NCBI GenBank assembly: GCA_018813065.1
Contig: JAHJCH010000096.1
Span: 1 to 39,332, forward strand
Direction: 5' to 3'
Length of the DNA: 39,332 bases
DNA from: Myxococcota bacterium
Lineage (GTDB): Bacteria; Myxococcota_A; Bradymonadia; UBA7976; UBA1532
Shown here piece after piece: positions 7,988 through 15,360 of the stretch. Below the pieces are notes generated by a model that saw only the letters and a program-made list of their open reading frames with translations, searched no databases and was not told the origin of the DNA. Within the stretch, counting starts at the first letter, position 1; each line of letters opens with the position of its first letter. The position numbers and the translations under genes were made by a program.

Positions 7988-8665
7988 ATGTGGAGCGCGC
8001 GGATGACTGATCTGGCGAGGCGCGCCTTGGGTGAAGGTGTTGGGCTTTGCTTTATCGACGCCGTCACGCCCACGCCCCCGCTCCACCCCGAGGAGCGCGC
8101 TTGGCTGAGCCCCACGGTGAACGCCAAGCGGCGGCGGGACTTTGAGGTGGGGCGGGCCGCCGCGCGCGGCGCCCTGCGCGCGGCGGGCGGCCCTTGGGAT
8201 CAGCCCATCGCCAAGGATCTCCACGGCGCGCCTGGTTGGCCGAGCGGGTGGCGCGGGGCCATCACCCACAGCGCGGGGCATGGCGGCGCGGTGGCCTCCC
8301 GCGAGGCGGCGGCCTTGGGCCTTGATCTAGAGCGGCTTGATCGCCCCCTCAGCCCAGGGGCCCAGCGCATCATCTGCCGCCCAGAGGAGGGCGCGTGGAT
8401 AGAGGGCGCGGGGTGGCGCACTCGGCTGATCAGCCTCTTCTCCGCCAAGGAGTCGATCTTTAAGGCGATTTTTCCGCTTGAGGCGGTCTTCCTCGACTAC
8501 GCCGACGCGGGCCTGCAACCCATAGAGTGGGATGAATTGGGGCGGATCTGCGCCTTTGAGGCGCGCCTCTATCGCCAGGGGGCGAGGGGCTACCCAGAGG
8601 GCGCGCGCTTGCGTGTCTTTGCGCGCTATTTAGACGACTTTGTGCTCACGGGGGTGCGGCTTTAG
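7988..8665 (+). CDS. 4'-phosphopantetheinyl transferase (EntD/Sfp superfamily)
   Basis: 225 residues. Transfers phosphopantetheine from CoA to the serine of acyl- or peptidyl-carrier proteins. The ATG at 7988 has AGAGGAG six bases upstream. Family motifs are in order: KRRRDFEVGRAAAR (about 48-60), ITHS (92-95), GLDLE with the Mg-binding Asp113 and Glu115, and FSAKESIFKAIFP (151-163) with the conserved Glu and Lys. WPSGWRGAITHS is typical of the EntD branch. Such enzymes usually activate polyketide or non-ribosomal peptide synthases; none is in the window. The stop codon overlaps that of the convergent nucleotidyltransferase gene by four bases. Confidence 0.92.
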   Translation: MWSARMTDLARRALGEGVGLCFIDAVTPTPPLHPEERAWLSPTVNAKRRRDFEVGRAAARGALRAAGGPWDQPIAKDLHGAPGWPSGWRGAITHSAGHGGAVASREAAALGLDLERLDRPLSPGAQRIICRPEEGAWIEGAGWRTRLISLFSAKESIFKAIFPLEAVFLDYADAGLQPIEWDELGRICAFEARLYRQGARGYPEGARLRVFARYLDDFVLTGVRL

Positions 8666-9414
8666 AGCCACTCAAGGCCAGCGCGGGCGCGCTCAAGATC
8701 CTGCACTGTGTCGATCTCACGCCAAGCACCCTCGGTGGTCAGGACCGAGAAGATGTCGCCGTCTTGGATGAGGACGTTGATCATATCGGTGAGGTAGGCC
8801 TCCTTGAGATTGGCGGCGCGCCCAAAGGGCTTATCGACGCCGCGCTCTACCGCCTGGAGGTATTGCAGCCACATCCGCGCCACCAGCGGCGCTGAGATGC
8901 GCGCCAGCCCGATGAACTCCCCCAGGCTGTTTTGTGGACCCACGTGCTTGCCCACGTCGATGACCACGCCGTGAGGCTCCATGCGGCACAGCTCCGCCTC
9001 ACCGACAGGGTGGTCACTGCGGCCCTCATAGGTCTTCTCCCAGGCGCGATCCACGACCAGGACACCGGGCGCATAGACGTCGAGGAGGGTCTCAACGATG
9101 GCAGGATGATAGATAATATCGCCATAGCTGACGATGACATCGCCGACAAGCTCTTTCCCTGCTGAGAAGAGGCTCATCAAGATATTATGCTCAGCATAAT
9201 GAGGATTATCGACGAAGCGAACGCCACGGATATTAAGACCGCGCTTTTTATAGCCACGGATAATGACGATATCATCGACGCCGCTGCGACGCAGCGCATC
9301 CACTTGATGTTGAATGATCGGTTTGCCGCCGATCTCGACCATACACTTGGGGCGATCATCCGTATAAGGCCGGAGGCGCTTCCCTTGGCCGGCGGCGATA
9401 ATGATGGCTTTCAT
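8662..9414 (-). CDS. NTP transferase, choline-phosphate / aminoethylphosphonate cytidylyltransferase-like
   Basis: 250 residues. Likely activates a phosphorylated or phosphonate alcohol with CTP to a CDP-head group. The start at 9414 has AGGAGG nearby and its ATG overlaps the stop of the upstream CDP-alcohol phosphotransferase (ATGA). The Rossmann-type nucleotidyltransferase signature AAGQGKRLRPYT (7-18) with Lys23 is followed by GGKPII. Further motifs, HNILMSLFSA, VSYGDIIY, VVDRAW, GEFIGL and WREIDTVQDLERA, match the LicC/PntC branch and the C-terminal domain of PEP-mutase fusions rather than ordinary glucose-1-phosphate enzymes. Substrate (phosphocholine, aminoethylphosphonate, inositol phosphate or a sugar) cannot be read from sequence. 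The coding region between about 9100 and 9350 is visibly richer in A+T than its flanks. Confidence 0.85.
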   Translation of the reverse strand: MKAIIIAAGQGKRLRPYTDDRPKCMVEIGGKPIIQHQVDALRRSGVDDIVIIRGYKKRGLNIRGVRFVDNPHYAEHNILMSLFSAGKELVGDVIVSYGDIIYHPAIVETLLDVYAPGVLVVDRAWEKTYEGRSDHPVGEAELCRMEPHGVVIDVGKHVGPQNSLGEFIGLARISAPLVARMWLQYLQAVERGVDKPFGRAANLKEAYLTDMINVLIQDGDIFSVLTTEGAWREIDTVQDLERARAGLEWL

Positions 9415-10166
9415 AAATCCTCCTGCTCTTGTGGCGGCGCGAAGCGACACAGAGAGAGCGTCACAGCCAAGGTCGTCTTAGCCAGATAGAGTAGATGTAC
9501 TAGAGCATAAGCCCAGAGGAAGAGATCCAGGCGATTGATGACAGCGAAGAGGGGCAAGGTCTGCGGATACTGGCTGATGAGGCGGGCGCCCATCTCGACG
9601 GGCCACAGGGCGCCCTTGCGGGCGTGGGCGGCCCCTGCGGCCTCCCCGTGCTTGAGCTGGGCCTGCCCAGTGGCCTGGGCGTACTCGGGTGAGCGGATGA
9701 ACTTCGTCATCGCCAAGGCCGCGCCCACGATCGCCAGGGTAGACAGCCCTAAGGCTGCGCCGATCTCAGGCTGAGGGGCGTACAGCGCCCAGCGCGCCGA
9801 GATGCCCAGGACGAGGAGATAGGCCTTGAGCTCATCCATGAGGAAGTCGAAGCTGGCGCCGACGGGTGAGCTGCGCTGGGTGACGCGGGCGAGCTGACCA
9901 TCAACGCAGTCGAAGACGTAGCTCAGCTCCACCCCTACAACCCCCCACCACAGCCCCAGCGGACCCTCAAAGGCGACGAGCCCCGCCACAGCGAAGACCA
10001 TCACCACGAGCGACAACAAGGTGACCTGGTTGGGGGTCACTCGGGTTGGCGCGAGGAGCGCGACCACCGCAGCGGCGGGGGGGCGAGCGAGGTATAGATT
10101 GAAGAGAGAGTCTTGAGGTTTGAGGCTCTCTTTATAGATTCGGCGGATCTTCGCCAGCATTTTCAT
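9411..10166 (-). CDS. CDP-alcohol phosphatidyltransferase family membrane protein
   Basis: 251 residues, about six membrane helices. It carries the complete family signature D-x2-D-G-x2-A-R-x8-G-x3-D-x3-D at residues 86-111 (Asp86, Asp89, Gly90, Arg94, Gly103, Asp107, Asp111), which binds the CDP-alcohol and two metal ions. These enzymes move a phospho-alcohol from CDP onto a lipid or another alcohol. The gene precedes and is coupled by a four-base ATGA overlap to the cytidylyltransferase-like gene, which suggests that the second enzyme makes the CDP-substrate of the first. The ATG at 10166 has no strong ribosome site; an in-frame ATG two codons later (10160) is an alternative. Confidence 0.9.
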   Translation of the reverse strand: MKMLAKIRRIYKESLKPQDSLFNLYLARPPAAAVVALLAPTRVTPNQVTLLSLVVMVFAVAGLVAFEGPLGLWWGVVGVELSYVFDCVDGQLARVTQRSSPVGASFDFLMDELKAYLLVLGISARWALYAPQPEIGAALGLSTLAIVGAALAMTKFIRSPEYAQATGQAQLKHGEAAGAAHARKGALWPVEMGARLISQYPQTLPLFAVINRLDLFLWAYALVHLLYLAKTTLAVTLSLCRFAPPQEQEDL

Positions 10167-10233
10167 TCAGAGTGGTCTTTGGACCCCTCTTGCTACTCCC
10201 CCCGCGAGAAATCTGCGAGGAAAAAATGGAGCC

Positions 10234-11019
10234 TCACTCGGTGGGGGCGTCCTCAAGGTCCATCTTAATGACCTCGGCGGCGGCGGGGACGGCCTTCTCG
10301 GCGGCCTCAACCGCCTTCTTCGCCTCGGCCATCGCGGCGACAGGATCGTCATTATCGGCGGCCTTCTCGGCGGCCTCAGCGGCGGCCTCAGCCTCGGCGC
10401 CTTGCGCCTTGGCGTTGTCGCCCATCTCAGTGGCGCCCTTCACGGTGGCGGCGCCAGCGACAGCGGCGCCGGCGGCGGCGACGGGCAGGGCGGCCTGGGC
10501 GACGGGCTTATCAGCGGCGGCGGGCTTCTCCTCGACGGGCGGCAGGGCCTCATCCTTGGGATCCTCATCGGCCTTGGCGACCTTACCCTTGTTGGCCTTG
10601 ATGACATCGCGGCCGATCTTGCGCGCCTCGCGGGTCAGATCAAAGGCGACCTTGAAGTTCTGCGCGTCGAGGGCCTCCTTGGCGGCGGTCTGCTTGACCA
10701 TGGCCTCGCGGAGCTGCTCGGTGGCCTCACCGCCCGTCTCGGCGGCCTTCTGGGCCTTACGCAGGACGGCGTTGGTGCGGTTATAGGCGATGCTGGCGTT
10801 CTGACGCCGGGCGGTGGTGGGGGCGGCGCCCTTCTTGGCGACGGCGCCCTTGCGCACGGCGCCCTTGCGCACGGTGGTGCTCTTGGTCTTCTTCTTGACC
10901 TTCTTCTTGACCTTCTTCTTGGCCTCGGTCTGGGCGGAGTCGTGGGTGCTCAGGGCCAGGGCGCTGGCCGGCATCCCGATGAAGAGGGCACAGATCAACG
11001 CGAACGCGAGTCGCAGCAT
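10234..11019 (-). CDS. Exported, charge-segregated Lys/Ala-rich protein
   Basis: 261 residues from the ATG at 11019, which has GGAGG at good distance; that site lies inside a hairpin. A signal peptide (about 1-23, LRLAFALICALFIGMPASALA) is followed by a very basic stretch (about 32-72) of Lys-Lys-Val and RKGAV repeats that recalls histone H1-like tails. A helical middle part (about 75-150, with EQLREAMVKQTAAKEALDA) resembles short coiled coils, and the C-terminal third is Ala/Glu-rich and acidic. Low complexity makes homology calls unsafe. If exported, the basic part could bind peptidoglycan, lipopolysaccharide or DNA; alternatively the signal is a membrane anchor. Divergent from the FHA activator gene. 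Confidence 0.7.
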   Translation of the reverse strand: MLRLAFALICALFIGMPASALALSTHDSAQTEAKKKVKKKVKKKTKSTTVRKGAVRKGAVAKKGAAPTTARRQNASIAYNRTNAVLRKAQKAAETGGEATEQLREAMVKQTAAKEALDAQNFKVAFDLTREARKIGRDVIKANKGKVAKADEDPKDEALPPVEEKPAAADKPVAQAALPVAAAGAAVAGAATVKGATEMGDNAKAQGAEAEAAAEAAEKAADNDDPVAAMAEAKKAVEAAEKAVPAAAEVIKMDLEDAPTE

Positions 11020-11032
11020 TGGACCTCCAATG
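11017..11032 (-). promoter_or_regulatory. Hairpin containing the ribosome site and start codon
   Basis: On the minus strand CATTGGA and TCCAATG form 7-bp complementary arms around a central GG. The structure contains both the GGAGG ribosome site and the ATG start codon of the Lys/Ala-rich protein. If it forms in mRNA it would occlude initiation. The tight loop means that one or two inner pairs would have to stay open. Confidence 0.45.
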
Positions 11033-11237
11033 TAAGAGATGAACCCTCTCGTGAGGGCCAAGCACGATGGACGCCTGATCGAGAATCAGATTCAAGCAAA
11101 AAACCGAGCGCAAAATGAAAACTCTTTTAAATCAAAGTGATAGCACTTGAGAATCGCGCAGAGATGCATTGGGGGCGCGTCGGTGATTCATCTTCACCAA
11201 GCGCGCTCCGCCCCCGAGGTGTTTGCGTGATGTCAGC
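11033..11237. other. Divergent intergenic region
   Basis: This is most of the only gap longer than 300 bases (11020-11346). 11044-11057 (CCCTC-TCGT-GAGGG) is a short hairpin in the leader of the minus-strand gene, and GAATC-A-GATTC (11082-11092) is a small palindrome. 11095-11150 is A+T-rich and is the likely promoter zone for one or both genes, but I cannot fix a -35/-10 pair or a -24/-12 site. The short open frame across 11137-11337 lacks a ribosome site and looks non-coding. Confidence 0.4.
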
Positions 11238-11274
11238 CGCCTGCGAGGGGGTGACACGGCGCGCCTCCCAGGCG
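11238..11274 (+). promoter_or_regulatory. Leader hairpin 1 upstream of the FHA activator gene
   Basis: Arms 11238-11248 and 11264-11274 (CGCCTGCGAGG and CCTCCCAGGCG) pair at 10 of 11 positions with one C-C mismatch, loop of 15 bases. It directly precedes a second hairpin with a T-run. GGCG at its end is complementary to CGCC at the start of the next hairpin, so alternative folds are possible. Confidence 0.4.
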
Positions 11275-11275
11275 A

Positions 11276-11335
11276 CGCCAGTCTCGACAACGGTGATTTT
11301 GGCGCGCGGAGCCGTTAGACTGGCGCAAATTTTTT
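11276..11335 (+). terminator. Terminator- or attenuator-like hairpin in the leader of the FHA activator gene
   Basis: CGCCAGTCT (11276-11284) pairs perfectly with AGACTGGCG (11317-11325), and an inner AACGG (11289-11293) pairs with CCGTT (11312-11316), giving 14 pairs with a four-base bulge and an 18-base loop. CAAATTTTTT follows at once, and the ATG of the activator gene lies 12 bases after the T-run. Position and form suggest attenuation; it could also end a transcript entering from upstream. Confidence 0.5.
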
Positions 11336-11346
11336 AAAGAGGGGCC

Positions 11347-12786
11347 ATGGCTTTCCAGCGAAAGATCCAAGGCGAAGCCGCGCTCAAGACCATCTTCGTA
11401 GATGATCGCCCCACGGCGAGGCGCCTGCGCAAGAGCCAGCTGGTGGTCTTGGAAGGCCCAGAGCAAGGCCAGGCGCTGACCATCGCCACCGAGGAGGTCC
11501 TCGTAGGCCGCAGCGCCATCTGCGATCTCACGCTCACCGACGCCTCCGTCAGCAGCCGTCACTTTAAGATCATCGCCGTGGACCGAGGCTACATCCTCCA
11601 AGACCTGGGCAGCACCAACGGCACCTTCTACGGCGACATCAAGATCAAAGAGATCTACCTCCGCCCAGGGACCGTCTTTCGCGCGGGCAACACGGTGCTC
11701 AAGTTCCAGCCCACAGACGAGGTGGTCACCATCGAGCTGAGCGAGCGCGATCGCTTTGAGCAGGTCATCGGCGCCTCGATCCCCATGCGCGCCATCTTCG
11801 CCCACCTTGAGCGCGTCGCCCCCAGCGATCTGACCGTGCTGCTTGAGGGGGACACCGGGACGGGCAAGGAGCTGATCGCCCAGGCGATCCACCAGCGCAG
11901 CGCCCGCGCCAAGAAGCCCATGGTGGTCCTCGACTGCTCCGCGATCCCCAAGGATCTGATCGAGAGCACGCTCTTTGGGCACGAGAAGGGCGCCTTCACC
12001 GGCGCGATCGCGCAACATAAAGGGGTCTTTGAGCAAGCGGATGGGGGCACCATCTTCCTCGATGAGATCGGCGAGCTGGATCTCAGCCTTCAGCCCAAGC
12101 TGCTGCGCGTCTTGGAGAACCGTGAGCTCAAGCGCGTCGGCGCAGATCGCACGCAGGGGGTGGACGTGCGGGTCATCGCCGCCACCAACCGGGATCTGCG
12201 GCAGATGGTCACCGAGGGGCGCTTTCGCGAGGATCTCTACTTCCGCCTCAGCGTGATGTTGATCACGCTCCCGCCGCTGGCGGCGCGCCGCGCAGACATC
12301 CCGCTCCTGGCCGAGCACTTCGTCAAGCGCGCCAATGAGCAGCGGGCCAAGCGGGAGCTGCCGCCGTTAAAGCTCAGCCCCGAGGCCAGCTCATACCTCA
12401 AGGAGCGGCCTTGGCCGGGGAACATCCGTGAGCTGAAGAACGCCGTGGATCGCGCCACGAGCCTCTGTGAGGGCGTGCTCATCACTCGCCAAGATCTGCT
12501 CTTTGGCCAACAACCCCTGCGCGGCGTTTTGCCGCAGCCGACGCTGGAGCAGGCGCCGACGCCCACCGCTTATGCGCTGCGCTTTGAGGTGGAGATCGAG
12601 ACGACCTTTAAGGACGCCAAGCAGGCGCTCCTCGATGAGTTTGAGGCCCTCTACCTTAAGCGGCTGTTGGAGGCCCATGACGGCAACATCTCGCAGAGCG
12701 CCAAGATCGCGGGGCTGACGCGCTATCACCTGCGGGAGCTGCTGAAGAAGCACGCGATGCACACGCGCAGCGGCGATGGGGGATGA
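11347..12786 (+). CDS. FHA-domain sigma-54 transcription activator
   Basis: 479 residues. An enhancer-binding protein that would open sigma-54 promoters by ATP hydrolysis. FHA domain at about 45-120 with GRS, SSRH and STNGT, so input is probably binding of a phosphothreonine partner instead of receiver-domain phosphorylation. The AAA+ domain (about 138-370) has Walker A GDTGTGKE (168-175), the sigma-54 contact loop GAFTGA (215-220), Walker B GGTIFLDE (233-240) and the sensor region WPGNIREL. A Fis-type helix-turn-helix ends the protein ([19 protein letters not shown]). This FHA-AAA-Fis architecture is especially common in myxobacteria, where it often works with Ser/Thr kinases; none is in the window. 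The ATG follows AGAGGGG. A structured leader precedes it. Confidence 0.95.
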   Translation: MAFQRKIQGEAALKTIFVDDRPTARRLRKSQLVVLEGPEQGQALTIATEEVLVGRSAICDLTLTDASVSSRHFKIIAVDRGYILQDLGSTNGTFYGDIKIKEIYLRPGTVFRAGNTVLKFQPTDEVVTIELSERDRFEQVIGASIPMRAIFAHLERVAPSDLTVLLEGDTGTGKELIAQAIHQRSARAKKPMVVLDCSAIPKDLIESTLFGHEKGAFTGAIAQHKGVFEQADGGTIFLDEIGELDLSLQPKLLRVLENRELKRVGADRTQGVDVRVIAATNRDLRQMVTEGRFREDLYFRLSVMLITLPPLAARRADIPLLAEHFVKRANEQRAKRELPPLKLSPEASSYLKERPWPGNIRELKNAVDRATSLCEGVLITRQDLLFGQQPLRGVLPQPTLEQAPTPTAYALRFEVEIETTFKDAKQALLDEFEALYLKRLLEAHDGNISQSAKIAGLTRYHLRELLKKHAMHTRSGDGG

Positions 12787-12803
12787 GCGGGCGGGCGTGA
12801 GGC

Positions 12804-14717
12804 TCAGGTGATCTTAAACCGCGCGACCGTGCTCTTGAGGTTCGAGGCCATCTCAGAGAGATCGAGGGAGGCGTTCATCAGCTCGCTGGAGCTGTGCGAG
12901 GTGCGCTCAGCGACCTCGGAGACGGCCTTGACGTTATGGGAGATCTCCTCGCTCTCAGAGGCCGCCGCGGTCACGTTCTCGCTCATGCTCTCGGTCGTCG
13001 CCGATTGCTCCTCCACGGCGCTGGCGATGGTGGAGGCGATCTCATTGATGCGCCCGATGACCGTGGAGATGGACTGAATGGACTCGCTCGTGGAGCGGGT
13101 GCCCTTTTGAATCCCCAAGACCTTCTGTTTAATCTGCTCCGCCTCACGGTTTGTGGCGTTGGCCAGCTCCTTGACCTCATTGGCCACCACGGCGAAGCCT
13201 GTGCCAGCTTCACCCGCGCGCGCCGCCTCGATGGTCGCGTTGAGCGCCAGGAGGTTGGTCTGCTCAGCGATCACCGTGATCGACTTGATGATCTCACCGA
13301 TCTCCTCGCTGCTTTGATTGAGCGTACGCACGATCACTTGGCTTTGCTCCGCCAGCTGCGTCGCCTCTCTCGCGATTTGGGATGACTCGCTTGTGTTATG
13401 AGAGATTTGATTGATGCTCGCGTACATCTCCTCGGAGGCGCTGCTCATCTGATGTAGCTTTTCTGTAATCTGAGAAATGATTTCCGCAGATTCAGCTGAT
13501 TGATGAGACGCTGTTGAGGCGTGATTTGCCATAGACTGACTAATTACAGACAATTCTTCAGCAGAAGCGCTTAAAGTTACGCTATTTTCTGTGATTTCAC
13601 GGAGCATTTTACTGAGTGAATCGGTCATATGATTAAGTTGGTTTGAAATTTGACCTAACTCATCATTAGAATCAGATTTAATTATCTGAGTAAAATCGCC
13701 CTTTGATAAATAACCAACAGCTTCGACGATTGAATTAATCGCGGCCTTAAACTTAGATACAATTTTAATTGAAATAAAAACACCAAGGACAAGCGCCACA
13801 ATCATAAGCGACGATTTAATCATTGTTAATTTTTTGTTTAAATCAGCGATTTGCGGGCCAAGTTGATCTTGGTCTTTTTTGTAGGAAAGTTTAATGTCTT
13901 CGATGCTTGCAGTAACTCTAGGTCCAACCTTATCCATAACATCCAATTTAACTTTATTTCTTAAAAAGATTGCATCTTCAATTTTAATCGTATTTGCTAG
14001 ATAAATAGCTTTAAATTCTAATGCTTTTTGAAGTAATGTCGCGAGATTGGGGTCTTTTAGACTTTGTGATAACTCTTGGGCTTTTTTATCAAAATTATTA
14101 AGCTCTAGCGTAACTTTATTGATGTCGCTTTTTGAATTAGACTCCAAATACTTCATTACATATAAGCGTGCTAAGAGTAATGATCTAATCAATTCGGCAG
14201 CATGATAGGCAGATTCAGCGTTTTGGTTTTGATATGCTGCGGTGAGTATTTCAGTAAGATTTTTTTCAATTTTAGGGCCATTTTCATTTAAAATATCAAT
14301 CGCTTTATCCCGCTTTTTTACATTTACAACAAAACTCCCAAAAGCTTTTTTATAGGACAATAGATTTTCGTCGATATCAACAATTTTCTTTAATCTTTCT
14401 TTATTTTTAATCCTTGTTTTAGCGTCTTCCAATAAAGACATCGATAATTTGAACCGATTATTAAATTCGTCAATGCTCTCATCGGTGCTTTTTTGCGCGT
14501 AGATCATGGCTTGCAGGCGCACCTCAAGCATATTCGCTTGGATTCGCCCAATTAGATTTGTGTTACGCGCGAGCCGACGATATTCACTGAAGCCCTCAGC
14601 GCTGCTGTAGATCCCGTAGAGGCCCGCGCCGCCCACGAGCACCAGCAGCGCCAGCACCACAGCGAAGCCCCCGCCGATCTTCTTGGCGATGGATAAGTGA
14701 TTTAGACCTTTAAACAT
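12804..14717 (-). CDS. Methyl-accepting chemotaxis protein with helical periplasmic sensor
   Basis: 637 residues. TM1 at about 12-36, an all-helical periplasmic sensor of about 260 residues (length and helicity fit the HBM class of helical bimodular sensors), TM2 near 305-325, a HAMP domain, then the cytoplasmic signalling coiled coil. The hairpin tip [19 protein letters not shown] (485-503), which binds CheA and CheW, is intact. No CheB/CheR-docking pentapeptide is visible at the C-terminus. Base composition is uneven: about 13450-14500, encoding the sensor, TM2, HAMP and the upper signalling helix, is A+T-rich with AAA/TTT/ATT codons, while both ends have the GC-rich style of the neighbours. 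The gene reads without interruption. Convergent with the FHA activator gene (17-base gap). Confidence 0.93.
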   Translation of the reverse strand: MFKGLNHLSIAKKIGGGFAVVLALLVLVGGAGLYGIYSSAEGFSEYRRLARNTNLIGRIQANMLEVRLQAMIYAQKSTDESIDEFNNRFKLSMSLLEDAKTRIKNKERLKKIVDIDENLLSYKKAFGSFVVNVKKRDKAIDILNENGPKIEKNLTEILTAAYQNQNAESAYHAAELIRSLLLARLYVMKYLESNSKSDINKVTLELNNFDKKAQELSQSLKDPNLATLLQKALEFKAIYLANTIKIEDAIFLRNKVKLDVMDKVGPRVTASIEDIKLSYKKDQDQLGPQIADLNKKLTMIKSSLMIVALVLGVFISIKIVSKFKAAINSIVEAVGYLSKGDFTQIIKSDSNDELGQISNQLNHMTDSLSKMLREITENSVTLSASAEELSVISQSMANHASTASHQSAESAEIISQITEKLHQMSSASEEMYASINQISHNTSESSQIAREATQLAEQSQVIVRTLNQSSEEIGEIIKSITVIAEQTNLLALNATIEAARAGEAGTGFAVVANEVKELANATNREAEQIKQKVLGIQKGTRSTSESIQSISTVIGRINEIASTIASAVEEQSATTESMSENVTAAASESEEISHNVKAVSEVAERTSHSSSELMNASLDLSEMASNLKSTVARFKIT

Positions 14718-14737
14718 CTCGCATCCCCCACAATGCT

Positions 14738-14757
14738 CCTGAGCACAAATGCTCAGG
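14738..14757. repeat. Perfect 8-bp inverted repeat
   Basis: CCTGAGCA and TGCTCAGG around loop CAAA lie 21 bases upstream of the chemoreceptor start and between the divergent trmO gene. No T-run follows on either strand. It may be an operator or an mRNA leader hairpin for the chemoreceptor. Confidence 0.45.
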
Positions 14758-14862
14758 TGGACTTCGGATGGCGCCTTGGAGATCGTGAGGCGCCCGCGCG
14801 CTTTTTTTAAAAATGTGAGGAGAGCGCTCGATCAATGAGCGTTGAACTTTAAGGATAGAGCC

Positions 14863-15360
14863 ATGAGATCATTCACCTTCACCCCGATAGGCCGTATCCG
14901 CAGCCCCCACCAAAGCGCCGCCGGTGCGCCCATTCAGCCGCGCTTCGCCGCTGGCGCGCGGGGGCGGCTTGAGGTCGATGAAGCCTACCGCGAGGGCCTC
15001 GCGGACCTGATCGGCTTCGATCGCGTCTGGCTGCTCTATGTCTTTGAGATCAGCGCGCCTTGGCGGCCCAAGGTGACGCCCTTCCGCGATGACACGCCGA
15101 GGGGGGTCTTCTCGACCCGCGCGCCGCTGCGCCCCAACCCGCTGGGGATCTCCACCTTGGCGCTCTTGGGCGTGGATGAGACGGGGCTTGATCTGGGCGA
15201 TGTAGACCTCATCGATGGCACCTGGGTGCTCGATATCAAGCCGTATGTCCCCGATTTTGATGTTTATCCAGAGGCGCGGGCGGGCTGGTTGGAGGCCAAG
15301 CGGCGTGAGCGCACGCGGGCCGATGAGCGCTTCAGCGGGCGGCCCCCTCATCAACCTTAA
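14863..15360 (+). CDS. trmO: tRNA (t6A37) N6-methyltransferase TrmO
   Basis: 165 residues. Uses S-adenosylmethionine to methylate N6-threonylcarbamoyladenosine at position 37 of certain tRNAs (m6t6A). Family marks (UPF0066/YaeB) are the N-terminal PIGRIRSPH, the central FSTRAPLRPNPLGIS, which forms the cofactor and substrate pocket, and DIKPYVPDFD near the C-terminus. The length fits single-domain archaeal-like and short bacterial forms; E. coli TrmO has an extra C-terminal domain. The ATG at 14863 is preceded by AAGGA. It sits between two chemoreceptor genes and its last 29 bases overlap the end of the second one in antisense. No functional link with chemotaxis is implied. Confidence 0.92.
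   Translation: MRSFTFTPIGRIRSPHQSAAGAPIQPRFAAGARGRLEVDEAYREGLADLIGFDRVWLLYVFEISAPWRPKVTPFRDDTPRGVFSTRAPLRPNPLGISTLALLGVDETGLDLGDVDLIDGTWVLDIKPYVPDFDVYPEARAGWLEAKRRERTRADERFSGRPPHQP

Noticed and set aside
11137..11337. Short open frame in the divergent gap
   Set aside because: No ribosome site, poor start codon (GTG) and it runs through the two hairpins; no recognisable protein features.
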